From Lysinibacillus_B sp042920265 (GTDB lineage Bacteria > Bacillota > Bacilli > Bacillales_A > Planococcaceae): a stretch of 64,000 nt of DNA. This document shows positions 1-9,709 of the stretch, in pieces. The translations under genes and the position numbers were made by a program. The stretch's first letter is position 1. Each line of letters opens with the position of its first letter. Under the pieces are notes generated by a model. The model was not told the origin of the DNA and did not search any database. It saw nothing but the letters and a program-made list of their open reading frames with translations. The stretch spans positions 310,001 through 374,000 of the forward strand of contig NZ_JBDQZI010000001.1 in NCBI RefSeq assembly GCF_042920265.1, in the 5' to 3' direction.

Positions 1-94
1 CATACAATTGTGTCATGAATAGCCTTTTATGTACGTAAAGAAAATATTAGCATTACAATCAATAAATGAATCGTAAAAGAAGGAGGGACAATGA

Positions 95-844
95 TTGGAG
101 GAAACTATTAGCTTACAAGAAATACTAAAAATCATAAAAAAACGTTTATTACTCATTATAAGTTTAATAGTAGTTGCGATTAGTATTGCAGCATATATTA
201 GTTTCTATGTAATAACTCCGACTTATGAGGCGCAGACACAAATATTAGTAAATCAAAAAAATATTGATCAAGAATACTCGTGGTCACAAATGGAGGCCGA
301 TTTACAATTAATCAATACGTACAACGTCATTATTACAAGTCCGATTATCTTAAATAAGGTCATAGAAGAATTGAATTTAGATGTTACCTCGGGACAATTA
401 GCGAGTCAAATTTCAGTATCAAATGAAAGTAATTCAAAAGTGGTGAATATTACTGTACAAAATGATAACCCCAAACAAGCTGTAGATATCGCGAATACGA
501 TTGCTGAAGTATTTCAAGCAGAGATCCCTTTCCTCATGAGTGTTAATAATCTTACTATTTTATCAGTAGCCACATTAAGCGAAACGCCCATTCCGATAAA
601 ACCTAATAAAACCATGAATATAGCCATTGCTACATTAGTGGGGTTAATGGCTGGTATTGGTTTAGCCTTTTTATTAGAAATGTTTGATGTCACGATTAAA
701 ACGGAAAAAGATGTAGAAGAAATTATTCAATTACCGATTATGGGATTAGTCGGTTCGATGCCGCTAGAAAAAAAGAAGCATGCTGCCTTTAAATCTCGGA
801 GAATGAAAGGGGATTCACATGCTTGGGTTGAGAAAGAGAGCTAA
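95..844 (+). CDS. Wzz/YveK-type polysaccharide chain-length regulator and kinase modulator
   Basis: Membrane protein of 249 aa that would set exopolysaccharide chain length and activate the partner tyrosine kinase. It has a short cytoplasmic N-terminus, a membrane segment at about residues 18-40, an extracytoplasmic Wzz domain, and a second membrane segment at about 175-195 following the Pro-rich PIPIKPNK stretch typical of this family. The start is TTG at 95, eight bases after AGGAGG; an ATG at 91 opens only a six-codon frame. The next gene, the kinase, overlaps its end by 26 nt, so the two are coupled, as in the Bacillus TkmA/PtkA and EpsA/EpsB pairs. The family call is firm; the polysaccharide it serves is unknown. 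Confidence 0.88.
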   Translation: MEETISLQEILKIIKKRLLLIISLIVVAISIAAYISFYVITPTYEAQTQILVNQKNIDQEYSWSQMEADLQLINTYNVIITSPIILNKVIEELNLDVTSGQLASQISVSNESNSKVVNITVQNDNPKQAVDIANTIAEVFQAEIPFLMSVNNLTILSVATLSETPIPIKPNKTMNIAIATLVGLMAGIGLAFLLEMFDVTIKTEKDVEEIIQLPIMGLVGSMPLEKKKHAAFKSRRMKGDSHAWVEKES

Positions 845-1544
845 AAAAAAGGCCAACAAATTACCGACAATGGCTCGCAAACTTATAACGGTTTCAGATC
901 CTAAATCTATCCTCTCTGAGCAGTTTCGGACAATTCGTACAAATATTACATTCGCTTTACCAGATCAACAGCTCAAAACAATTTTAATCACATCTTCGAC
1001 CGCTGGAGAAGGAAAATCAACGAACGCTTCTAACATTGCTACCGTTTTCGCACAAGAAGGTAAGAAAGTGTTAATTGTAGATGCCGATATGCGTAAACCA
1101 ACACTACATTATATTTTTGGGCTTTTTAATACAGTAGGTTTATCTACAGTGCTTGCTAGAAAGAGTACGCTATACGATACGATTCAGGAAACATCAATTG
1201 TAGGCTTATCTCTTTTACCTAGTGGCCCTATTCCCCCGAACCCAACGGAATTACTTTCCTCCAAGACGATGGATGCTATTCTTGAAGAAATAAAGGAAGT
1301 GTACGATATCATTATTTTTGATGCACCGCCACTACTACCTGTATCAGATGCACAGATTTTATCTAATAAGTGTGACGGTACGTTGTTAATTGTACATTCT
1401 GGTGTTGTAGAAAAAGATACGGTTCTAAAAGCAAAGACCATACTTACTACCTCTCAAGCAAAAATTTTAGGTGTCGTATTAAATAATTATAAAATGCCGC
1501 GAAATCGTAAAAATTACTATCAATATTATGGAGCAAGTGAATAA
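819..1544 (+). CDS. Bacterial tyrosine kinase (BY-kinase, CpsD/CapB/EpsB family)
   Basis: Cytoplasmic autophosphorylating tyrosine kinase of 241 aa controlling capsule or exopolysaccharide synthesis. Visible motifs are Walker A SSTAGEGKST (residues 59-68), Walker A' VLIVDADMRKP, Walker B IIIFDAPP, and a C-terminal tyrosine cluster NYYQYYG that is the expected autophosphorylation site. It overlaps the transmembrane activator upstream, which supplies the membrane anchor and activating tail. No cognate phosphatase gene follows; the next gene is ymdB. The activity is well supported by motifs; the substrate is inferred only from the family. Confidence 0.92.
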   Translation: MLGLRKRAKKKANKLPTMARKLITVSDPKSILSEQFRTIRTNITFALPDQQLKTILITSSTAGEGKSTNASNIATVFAQEGKKVLIVDADMRKPTLHYIFGLFNTVGLSTVLARKSTLYDTIQETSIVGLSLLPSGPIPPNPTELLSSKTMDAILEEIKEVYDIIIFDAPPLLPVSDAQILSNKCDGTLLIVHSGVVEKDTVLKAKTILTTSQAKILGVVLNNYKMPRNRKNYYQYYGASE

Positions 1545-1762
1545 AGTGAGACTTCAGTGAAGAAGAACTTTTAATTATGCTGTTGAACCTGCATGAGGAT
1601 TATTGGGGAATTTTGGTTGACTATTGATTCTATGTTACTTGTGAATCGGTAATTTGGGTGCATATCGTTGAATTTACAGAGAACATACTCCCTTTCACTG
1701 AATATATGGATATATCAGGGGGGATTAAAGTGGACGTATCTATTTTGCATAATAAGAGTAAT

Positions 1763-1792
1763 TTGCCTTCTAATTAACGACAATGCTAAAAT
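1763..1792 (+). promoter_or_regulatory. Candidate sigma-A promoter for ymdB
   Basis: TTGCCT at 1763-1768, an 18-nt spacer, and TAAAAT at 1787-1792, about 35 nt before the ymdB start. The 282-nt gap from 1545 to 1826 holds nothing else I can name and no gene. The site suggests ymdB is transcribed separately from the kinase pair. Prediction from sequence only. Confidence 0.45.
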
Positions 1793-1826
1793 GAAGCGTG
1801 AGATAATAGAAAGTGTGGTCGTATAC

Positions 1827-2624
1827 ATGAAGGTTTTATTTATCGGGGATATCGTCGGTTCAATCGGGCGCGATGCAGTAGCGAAATACTTACCGCGTTT
1901 AAAGAAGAAATATGCTGTCGATGTGGTCATTGCAAATGGCGAAAATGCAGCAGCAGGGCGCGGTATTACGCGTAGTATTTACAATGATTTATTACAAATG
2001 GGCGTGGATGTCATTACGATGGGGAACCATACGTGGGATAATAAAGATATTTTTGAGTTTATCGATGATGCGGATTACTTAATTCGCCCAGCCAATTTTT
2101 CAAAGGATGCTCCTGGTCGTGGAATGGTGCAAATCGAGAAAAATGGTGTGACGCTCAGTGTGATTAATTTACATGGTCGTGTGTTCTTGCCGCCGCATGA
2201 CGACCCGTTTGCGATGGCAGATGAATTAGTAGCCGAGGCACATCAAAGATCGCCACTTGTTTTTGTTGATTTTCATGCAGAGGCGACGTCTGAGAAAATT
2301 GCCCTTGGCTGGCATTTAGATGGTCGTGCTTCAGCAGTCGTTGGGACACATACGCATGTGCAAACAGCAGATGCACGTATTTATCCAGGCGGTACGGCTT
2401 ATATTACAGATGTTGGGATGACTGGACCATATGATGAAATTTTAGGGATGACGAAGGAAAGTGTCATTTATAAATTCCAAACGAATATGCCGGCACGATT
2501 CGAAGTACCGAAAAAGGGGCGCGATGTGTTAAGCGGTTTCTTTGTTGACATTGACGATAAAACAGGAAAAGCGATTCGTCAAGAACGTATTTATATAAAT
2601 GAAGACTATCCGTTTGAAGGGTAA
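1827..2624 (+). CDS. ymdB: YmdB-family metallophosphoesterase (2',3'-cyclic-nucleotide phosphodiesterase)
   Basis: A calcineurin-like phosphoesterase of 265 aa. Metal-binding motifs are visible: GDIVGSIGRDA near the N-terminus, NGENAAAG, GNHTWDN and THTHVQTAD. In Bacillus subtilis YmdB hydrolyses 2',3'-cAMP and affects biofilm formation and motility. The reading frame is open 159 nt further upstream, but family length (264-265 aa) and the MKVLFIGD start fix the ATG at 1827. The Shine-Dalgarno is weak. In Bacillus it follows rny; here the polysaccharide kinase pair sits upstream instead. Confidence 0.95.
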   Translation: MKVLFIGDIVGSIGRDAVAKYLPRLKKKYAVDVVIANGENAAAGRGITRSIYNDLLQMGVDVITMGNHTWDNKDIFEFIDDADYLIRPANFSKDAPGRGMVQIEKNGVTLSVINLHGRVFLPPHDDPFAMADELVAEAHQRSPLVFVDFHAEATSEKIALGWHLDGRASAVVGTHTHVQTADARIYPGGTAYITDVGMTGPYDEILGMTKESVIYKFQTNMPARFEVPKKGRDVLSGFFVDIDDKTGKAIRQERIYINEDYPFEG

Positions 2625-2631
2625 TGTTCGT

Positions 2632-2663
2632 AAACGAGCTCATAATAAGGGCTCGTTTTTATT
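2632..2663 (+). terminator. Rho-independent terminator after ymdB
   Basis: AACGAGC (2633-2639) pairs with GCTCGTT (2651-2657), followed by a T-rich tail. It separates ymdB from galE. Confidence 0.8.
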
Positions 2664-2736
2664 ATGGAATAAAACGTTCATTTATAAATGGCTCTCTTCA
2701 TAAATATAAGTAAAATGTTTAACGAGGAGAGCGAAG

Positions 2737-3741
2737 TTGAATATTCTGATTGCGGGTGGTAATGGTTTTATTGGTTCTCACACGTATATTTCCTTACGTG
2801 AACGATTCCCTGAAGCGCAGTTAGTCATTGTAGATAATTTAGCCAATAGTACGCTTAAAACATTAGAAAATTTACGTAAAATAACGGGTGAACATATATT
2901 ATTTTATGAAATGGATTTATGTGATGAACAAGCAGTAGCAGCATTATTTCAGAACTATCCATTTGATGGTGTTATTCATTTTGCTGGTTATAAAGCAGTG
3001 GGGGAATCTGTCGTCAATCCTATAAAATACTATACGAATAATTTGAATAGTACATTGCATTTAGTAAAATACTGTCTAGCATATGAAGTGAACAAGTTTG
3101 TATTTAGTTCATCTGCTACCGTTTATGGGGACGGGGTAAGCCCATTAATGGAAAGTGATGCGTTATTACCAGCGAGCAATCCTTACGGTCAGACAAAGGC
3201 GATGTGTGAGCAAATTTTAATAGATGTAGCCCGTGCAAATCCAGAGTTTAGTGTCGCTTTATTGCGTTATTTTAATCCAGTTGGAGCGCATGAAAGTGGC
3301 TTAATGGGTGAAGCGGCTAATGGGGTGCCAACTAATTTAATGCCCTATATAACGAAGGTGGCAAAAGGTGAGTTGCCGATATTAAATATTTTTGGTGGCG
3401 ATTACCCAACTGTAGATGGGACCGGTGTACGCGATTATATTCATGTAATGGACTTAGCAGAAGGGCATGCTGCAGCGCTAGAACATTTAACGCCTGGCGT
3501 ACATATTTATAATTTGGGTACGGGGAAGGGGACGAGTGTTTTACAGCTGGTGAAGGCGTTTGAAGAAGTGACAGGCGTAAAAGTACCTTATCAAATTATG
3601 GAGCGACGTCCTGGCGACTTAGCTACTGTCTATGCAAATGTTAGTAAGGCGGAGAAAGAGTTGAATTGGAAAGCGAAACGCACTATTAAAGAAATGTGTC
3701 GGGATGCTTGGCGTTTTGAAAAACATGACGTGCTGATCTAA
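2737..3741 (+). CDS. galE: UDP-glucose 4-epimerase
   Basis: Extended short-chain dehydrogenase of 334 aa interconverting UDP-glucose and UDP-galactose with bound NAD. It shows GGNGFIGSH for the Rossmann fold, SSSATVYG with the catalytic Ser, and the YGQTK Tyr-x3-Lys pair. The start is TTG at 2737 behind GAGGAG, seven bases away. It lies between ymdB and spoVS, which are adjacent in Bacillus, so it appears to be an insertion. Together with the kinase pair upstream it could feed sugar nucleotides to an exopolysaccharide pathway; that link is inference from proximity. Confidence 0.95.
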   Translation: MNILIAGGNGFIGSHTYISLRERFPEAQLVIVDNLANSTLKTLENLRKITGEHILFYEMDLCDEQAVAALFQNYPFDGVIHFAGYKAVGESVVNPIKYYTNNLNSTLHLVKYCLAYEVNKFVFSSSATVYGDGVSPLMESDALLPASNPYGQTKAMCEQILIDVARANPEFSVALLRYFNPVGAHESGLMGEAANGVPTNLMPYITKVAKGELPILNIFGGDYPTVDGTGVRDYIHVMDLAEGHAAALEHLTPGVHIYNLGTGKGTSVLQLVKAFEEVTGVKVPYQIMERRPGDLATVYANVSKAEKELNWKAKRTIKEMCRDAWRFEKHDVLI

Positions 3742-3904
3742 ATAAAACAATTTCACAACCGTGCTATTTGGTGCTTATTTTTACGCAAATTTCTACATTT
3801 TTTTTACGTGCTACAGATGTCTATTTTGATTTTCCTCCGCATACAATGTGCTATCGGACAACAATTTTGTTAGCCGTATATCAGCTAATTGGGGAGGAAT
3901 AAAT

Positions 3905-4171
3905 GTGGATTCATTAAAAGTATCGTCTCGCTCTAATCCAAATTCGGTTGCAGGAGCATTAGTCGCTGTTATTCGAGAGCAAGGTTATGTTGAAATGCAA
4001 GCAGTTGGCGCAGGTGCATTGAATCAAGCTGTGAAAGCGGTTGCGATTGCAAGGGGGTTTGTTGCTCCAAGTGGAACAGATTTAATTTGTGCACCAGCAT
4101 TTGCGGATATTACAATTGCGGGTGAAGATCGCACGGCATTAAAATTAGTTGTTGAAAAACGAACTCGATAA
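3905..4171 (+). CDS. spoVS: Stage V sporulation protein S
   Basis: Small Alba-like protein of 88 aa needed for late sporulation in Bacillus. The sequence is close to the conserved family throughout: LKVSSRSNPNSVAGAL, GAGALNQAVKAVAIARGFVA, ending LKLVVEKRTR. The GTG start at 3905 is chosen over the longer open frame because GGGGAGGA lies at 3891-3898 and the length then matches the family (about 86 aa). It supports an endospore-forming host. The 163-nt stretch before it contains no other gene. Confidence 0.96.
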   Translation: MDSLKVSSRSNPNSVAGALVAVIREQGYVEMQAVGAGALNQAVKAVAIARGFVAPSGTDLICAPAFADITIAGEDRTALKLVVEKRTR

Positions 4172-4180
4172 AATTAATGT

Positions 4181-4207
4181 AACCAGCTCTTGTAGCTGGT
4201 TTTTTTT
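4181..4207 (+). terminator. Terminator after spoVS
   Basis: AACCAGCT (4181-4188) pairs with AGCTGGTT (4194-4201) and is followed by a run of T. Confidence 0.88.
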
Positions 4208-4293
4208 ATTTGCTCAAAATCATCGTTAAAAGACGGTATTTTCATGATGAAAAACATTGTTTACATATGCTCTATTTTTCACATAATGAAAGG

Positions 4294-4337
4294 TATTCTA
4301 CGCTACCTCGGCCTTAGGGCTGAATTTTTGTAGAATA
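4294..4337. promoter_or_regulatory. Inverted repeat in the korA leader region
   Basis: TATTCTAC (4294-4301) and GTAGAATA (4330-4337) form 8-bp inverted arms about 90 nt before korA, with AT-rich promoter-like sequence just downstream. It may be an operator or a leader hairpin; no regulator can be named. Confidence 0.35.
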
Positions 4338-4423
4338 TAATATTTTCAATAGTACAGCCTAGTCGTTCGTGTTAAACTGATGAAGGGAAATTATATATAA
4401 TTTGTTTTTAAGGAGATGTTGAA

Positions 4424-6154
4424 ATGTTACATCAGCTTTCATGGAAAGTCGGTGGGCAACAAGGTGAAGGGATCGAAAGTACAGGTGAAATCTTTGCAAC
4501 GGCAATGAACCGTTTAGGATATCATTTATACGGCTATCGTCATTTCTCTTCTCGTATTAAAGGTGGCCATACGAATAATAAGATTACAGTACGTCCTGAG
4601 GAAGTGCGCTTCATCGCGGACGATTTAGATATTTTAGTGGCGTTCGACCAAGAAACAATCGACGTAAACTATAAAGAATTAACGGCATCAAGTATTATTT
4701 TAGCCGATGCGAAATTTGACCCGAAAAATCCTGAAGAATCAAAAGCACCACTTTACGCGGTACCGTTTACGGATATTGCTGCTGAGCTAGGGACATCATT
4801 AATGAAAAACATGGTGGCAATTGGTGCAACAGCAGCGCTTATGAATTTAGATGAAGTTGTCTTCCAAAACGTTGTCATCGATATTTTCGGTCGTAAAGGG
4901 GAAGAAGTAGTAGCCAAAAATATGGAAGCCATTGAGCGTGGGCGCGCAGCAATCGCTGAACAAATCGGTGATAAAGTCGGTGCTTGGGCACTTGCGCCAG
5001 CAGACGGAAAACGCCGCATGTTTATGATTGGGAATGATGCCGTTGCGCTTGGTGCTTTAGCAGCAGGTGCACGCTTTATGGCGGCATATCCAATTACACC
5101 AGCTTCTGAAATTATGGAATATATGATTAAAAAGCTGCCGTTAGTTGGTGGTGCAGTGATCCAAACGGAAGATGAGATTGCAGCCGCAACAATGGCAATC
5201 GGTGCCAACTATGGTGGGGTGCGTTCATTTACAGCATCAGCGGGTCCAGGTCTGTCACTGATGATGGAAGCAATCGGTTTATCCGGGATGACAGAGCAGC
5301 CGCTTGTTATTTTCGATACACAACGTGGTGGTCCGTCAACAGGGTTACCGACAAAGCAAGAGCAGTCGGATTTAATGGCGATGATTTACGGTACGCACGG
5401 TGAAATTCCGAAAGTCGTTATCGCCCCTTCGACAATGGAAGAAGCGTTTTACGATACGATTCAAGCCTTCAATATTGCAGAAGAATTACAATTACCAGTG
5501 ATTGTGTTGACAGACTTGCAATTAGCCCTTGGCAAACAATCGGTAGATCCGTTTGATTATAGTAAAATTGAAATCCGTCGCGGTAAATTAGTGACACCTG
5601 AAGATGCGGAGTCAAAAGATTACTTCAAGCGTTATGAAAATACAGAGGACGGCATTTCACCTCGTGTATTACCAGGAGCTCAAGGTGGTATTCACCACGT
5701 AACAGGTGTAGAGCATGATGCGCAAGGGAAGCCATCTGAAGCACCAGGCAACCGTCGTACACAAATGGATAAACGTTTCCGTAAGCTACAACATTTACGC
5801 TTTGACAATCCAGTACATGTGAATGCACCACATGATGAAGCAGATGTGTTACTCGTTGGCTTTAACTCAACGCGCGGTGCATTAGAGGAAGTACAAGACG
5901 CATTAAATGCAGAAGGAATTAAAACAAACCATGCACACGTGCGTTTAGTGTTCCCATTCCCAGCTGAGGAAATGAGCGAATTAGTAAATAAAGCGAAAAA
6001 GGTCATCGTTGTAGAAAATAACGCAACAGGTCAACTGACAAATATTATGAAAATGTCCATTGGTGGACACAGCAAAATCCGTAACGTCTTAAAATATGAT
6101 GGTACGCCATTTTTACCACGCGAATTAACAAATCTTGTGAAGGAGGAGATCTAA
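4424..6154 (+). CDS. korA: 2-oxoacid:ferredoxin oxidoreductase, fused gamma-alpha subunit (KorA)
   Basis: Larger subunit (576 aa) of a two-subunit 2-oxoacid:acceptor oxidoreductase, which oxidatively decarboxylates 2-oxoacids such as 2-oxoglutarate to the CoA thioester while reducing ferredoxin. Residues about 1-180 are the gamma domain (KVGGQQGEGIEST), and from about 195 the pyrimidine-binding alpha domain begins with PITPASEIMEY. The partner starts at the very next base. AAGGAG precedes the ATG. This pair upstream of miaB is common in Bacillus and relatives. The exact 2-oxoacid cannot be read from the sequence. Confidence 0.93.
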   Translation: MLHQLSWKVGGQQGEGIESTGEIFATAMNRLGYHLYGYRHFSSRIKGGHTNNKITVRPEEVRFIADDLDILVAFDQETIDVNYKELTASSIILADAKFDPKNPEESKAPLYAVPFTDIAAELGTSLMKNMVAIGATAALMNLDEVVFQNVVIDIFGRKGEEVVAKNMEAIERGRAAIAEQIGDKVGAWALAPADGKRRMFMIGNDAVALGALAAGARFMAAYPITPASEIMEYMIKKLPLVGGAVIQTEDEIAAATMAIGANYGGVRSFTASAGPGLSLMMEAIGLSGMTEQPLVIFDTQRGGPSTGLPTKQEQSDLMAMIYGTHGEIPKVVIAPSTMEEAFYDTIQAFNIAEELQLPVIVLTDLQLALGKQSVDPFDYSKIEIRRGKLVTPEDAESKDYFKRYENTEDGISPRVLPGAQGGIHHVTGVEHDAQGKPSEAPGNRRTQMDKRFRKLQHLRFDNPVHVNAPHDEADVLLVGFNSTRGALEEVQDALNAEGIKTNHAHVRLVFPFPAEEMSELVNKAKKVIVVENNATGQLTNIMKMSIGGHSKIRNVLKYDGTPFLPRELTNLVKEEI

Positions 6155-7021
<867 letters not shown>

Positions 7022-7027
7022 AAAATG

Positions 7028-7057
7028 CCGTCTCACGTGTATGTGGGACGGTTTTTT
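7028..7057 (+). terminator. Terminator of the korAB operon
   Basis: CCGTCTCAC (7028-7036) pairs with GTGGGACGG (7043-7051), then TTTTTT. Confidence 0.92.
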
Positions 7058-7137
7058 ACATGGACTTTACAATTCGTTTGCATCCCCTTTATATTGTAAG
7101 GCTATGCTAGCATTAGCAAATAAAGGGGGCTTTTCTT

Positions 7138-8589
7138 TTGCGAAAATATATTAAGGTAAGTGACCGGCTTACAATGCTTATGATTGTCTGTATTGTTTCG
7201 AATATTTTATTGGCAATTTTTAGTATCGATTATTTACGAAAAATGGCAGACGGCACGGAAGCGATGTATGAGGAAAAGTTACAATCATTAAATGCTTTAT
7301 ACCATGATGAACCGATTATTCCGTTTGATTCGAAAATGGAATTTTATGCGAAGAATGAAGCCCCGACAGCGGAAGTGGAGGCGTATATTTTAGAAAGAGC
7401 AGAAGCACAGCTCACAAGCTATAAGCTCGATATTGAGCGTGGTTATTGGTTAATCTTCACCATTTGTGGAGTCATGGTGTTACTTGTGCTGTACTTTGCT
7501 ATTGGGGCGAGAAATGCCGTACAAAGACCGACAGGCGAGTTAAAAACACTTCTCAAATATACACAAACGGGTGATTTAACGCATTTTGCTACATATGATG
7601 GGCGCGATGAATTAGGGGAAGTCATGCGCTATTACAATGAGATGATGCATGATTTACAGGAGCTAGTAAAGGTAGTACGTAGCAGTACAGATTCAGTAGC
7701 TATATCGAATGAGCAACTCGAGAAGTCTTCACAACAAACAACGGCTTCAGCGATCCATATTACAACAGAAACGAAGCAGTTAGCGCGTATTGCGAGTGAA
7801 ACAGCGGCACAGTTAATCGATAATAGTGATGCGGTTAAGCAAGTGTCAAACTATATGGCGCAAATTCAAACACAGCTAGGGAAGGCGCAGACAAGTATTG
7901 AACAAACATATGCGGAAGCGATGCTTGGCAGTGAGTTAGTGAATGAAAATGTCACATCTGTTCAGGAAATCGAACGGATGATGGATGAAGCGATGCAAGT
8001 AATGCAACTGCTGAATCAGCAGTCTCAAGATATCCACCAAGCGATCGAACTAATTGAAGGGATTGCAGCTCAAACCAATTTACTAGCATTAAATGCATCG
8101 ATTGAAGCGGCACGTGCTGGTGAGCATGGAAAAGGGTTTGCCGTTGTAGCAAATGAAGTCAAAAAATTAGCAGCTCGCTCACTTGAAGCAACAAAGGTCG
8201 TTACGGAATTAGTGCATACCATTCAGCAACAAAGTGGCATTGCGGTGACACAAATGCAAAAAGCAACGCGTGCTGCACATGATGGGAATGCTGTGACAGG
8301 TCAGCTCGCTTCTAAATTTATGGTAATCTCAGAACATATTAATGAACTAAAGCCTGAACTAGTAGAAGTCGTAGAAGTCGTAGAGTCCGTTCATACGTAT
8401 ACAGAAAGTGTGGCAGAAGCATCCCAACAGTTAACGCATAAGACAGATGAAAATGCATCTCGCGTGTCACAAATCGCGTCAGAAGTAAATGCCCAGTTAA
8501 CGGCGACCGAAGCGATTCATCGCCAAAGTGTATCCATTACGAAAAATGTGCGCGCACTCTCACATGCCGTGAATCGTTTTTCAGTATAA
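7138..8589 (+). CDS. Methyl-accepting chemotaxis protein
   Basis: Transducer of 483 aa that would signal to CheA/CheW. One membrane segment spans about residues 13-31, a short extracytoplasmic region of about 70 residues follows, a second membrane segment is at about 102-122, then a HAMP region and a long coiled-coil signalling domain. The conserved hairpin tip is present: IEGIAAQTNLLALNASIEAA followed by RAGEHGKGFAVVANEVKKLA. The start is TTG at 7138 behind AAAGGGGG. The sensor part is too short for a Cache domain, so its ligand is unknown. Confidence 0.93.
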   Translation: MRKYIKVSDRLTMLMIVCIVSNILLAIFSIDYLRKMADGTEAMYEEKLQSLNALYHDEPIIPFDSKMEFYAKNEAPTAEVEAYILERAEAQLTSYKLDIERGYWLIFTICGVMVLLVLYFAIGARNAVQRPTGELKTLLKYTQTGDLTHFATYDGRDELGEVMRYYNEMMHDLQELVKVVRSSTDSVAISNEQLEKSSQQTTASAIHITTETKQLARIASETAAQLIDNSDAVKQVSNYMAQIQTQLGKAQTSIEQTYAEAMLGSELVNENVTSVQEIERMMDEAMQVMQLLNQQSQDIHQAIELIEGIAAQTNLLALNASIEAARAGEHGKGFAVVANEVKKLAARSLEATKVVTELVHTIQQQSGIAVTQMQKATRAAHDGNAVTGQLASKFMVISEHINELKPELVEVVEVVESVHTYTESVAEASQQLTHKTDENASRVSQIASEVNAQLTATEAIHRQSVSITKNVRALSHAVNRFSV

Positions 8590-8671
8590 AATGCTCAAAA
8601 TTAAATTTTACAGCAAACGATTGTTTTATGAATCTCTTCCTTTCAAAATGTGCGTAAAGGAGGGGGTTTTT

Positions 8672-9511
8672 TTGATTTGTTTATTCCGAGAAAAACCGTC
8701 AAAAATCGTCGTGAGTGAAGCATTGCTTCGGCGAGGAATGTTAAATGTTCAACAAAAAAACTTATTGCTGGAAAATGTACGTATTGGGGAAATTGGATTT
8801 AAAGGAGAGGTAAGAGCAGATCAGTTTTGGTTGGATTTACAATTAGAAATATCCCATTTTTTGTTACATGGCTATGAAACAGAAAATCGTCAAGGGTTTT
8901 CACATCAAATCGATACAGTTTTACTGACTAAGCACTTTGTATTGATTGTACAATTGAAAAATATCGGCGGACGTGTGAGGTACGATGAGCGGACCAATCA
9001 ATTTATAAGAGAACTTCACGGGGAATTGCTGGCACTACCTGACCCATTCGCACAAGTATCTCAGCATCAGGCGTTTTTAAAGCAGCTACTTCGTGAAGTC
9101 GGGATAGCGCTTCCGATTTTAACAGCAATTATTTTTACAAGCACTTCATCTATTTTGGAAGAGATGCCTACTCGCTTTCCTATTTTTAAGCTGACAGGCT
9201 TGCGATTTAAATTGGTAGATTGGTTGAGGACTTATCCTGCGCAATTATCGGAAAGTATGCTATGTTTAGTAAAAGAGGAACTGCTAGCGCGTTATAAACT
9301 ACGTATGTGGCAGCCCCCATTTGTCAACTTTCAAGTGAAGCCTGGTGCCGTTTGTAAATGTGGGTCCATTATGTATTATCGGCGCGGTAAATTTCTGTGT
9401 AGTTGTGGCTTAGTTTCTAAAAATGCTTTATATCAAGGCTTGCACGACTATCGATTACTCCGCAGCGAATGGATTACGAATAAGGAACTGCGCGATTTTT
9501 TCCTCATTTAA
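8672..9511 (+). CDS. NERD-domain protein with C-terminal zinc ribbon
   Basis: Protein of 279 aa with a nuclease-related domain (NERD) at about residues 30-150: GEIGFKGE, then HQIDTVLLTKHFVLIVQLKN, the acidic/Gln-x-Lys pattern of restriction-like folds. A C-terminal CKCGS...CSCG pair forms a probable zinc ribbon. The frame is open from 8591, but the TTG at 8672 has an excellent AAAGGAGGGGG (8656-8666) eight bases before it, so I take that start. NERD proteins are thought to act on DNA, but no activity is established for this one. It starts 82 nt after the chemotaxis gene. Confidence 0.75.
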   Translation: MICLFREKPSKIVVSEALLRRGMLNVQQKNLLLENVRIGEIGFKGEVRADQFWLDLQLEISHFLLHGYETENRQGFSHQIDTVLLTKHFVLIVQLKNIGGRVRYDERTNQFIRELHGELLALPDPFAQVSQHQAFLKQLLREVGIALPILTAIIFTSTSSILEEMPTRFPIFKLTGLRFKLVDWLRTYPAQLSESMLCLVKEELLARYKLRMWQPPFVNFQVKPGAVCKCGSIMYYRRGKFLCSCGLVSKNALYQGLHDYRLLRSEWITNKELRDFFLI

Positions 9512-9602
9512 AGTATAGATATAGCTAATAAAATCTTAAAAAGAGCGGGATTTTACTATGAGGGGCATACTTGTGCAAGAAAGTATTTGATTCCGAAAGA
9601 TG

Positions 9603-9680
9603 TTTGGCGAAACTTTTAAAATATTTGGCGAGACTTTTATAAAAAGTGGCGAAACTTCTGCCAAGTTTGGCGAAACCTAA
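9603..9680. repeat. Four direct repeats with exact 21-bp period
   Basis: TGGCGAAACTT or a one- or two-base variant starts at 9605, 9626, 9647 and 9668. The spacing is 21 bp each time, two helical turns. The array sits just before the small gene at 9710. In one frame from ATG 9600 it reads as a 26-residue peptide of FGET heptads, but there is no convincing ribosome site. It could be a regulator-binding array or a dispersed extragenic repeat. Confidence 0.8.
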
Positions 9681-9709
9681 GTTGCCATATATAAAAGAGG
9701 GATAAAACG

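Noticed and set aside
1668..1826. N-terminal extension of YmdB by 53 codons
   Set aside because: Family members begin at MKVLFIGD and are 264-265 aa; the extension includes the predicted promoter.
4753..5208. 151-codon reverse frame inside korA
   Set aside because: Ala/Ser/Ile-rich translation typical of the antisense of a well-expressed gene; korA is clearly the true gene here.
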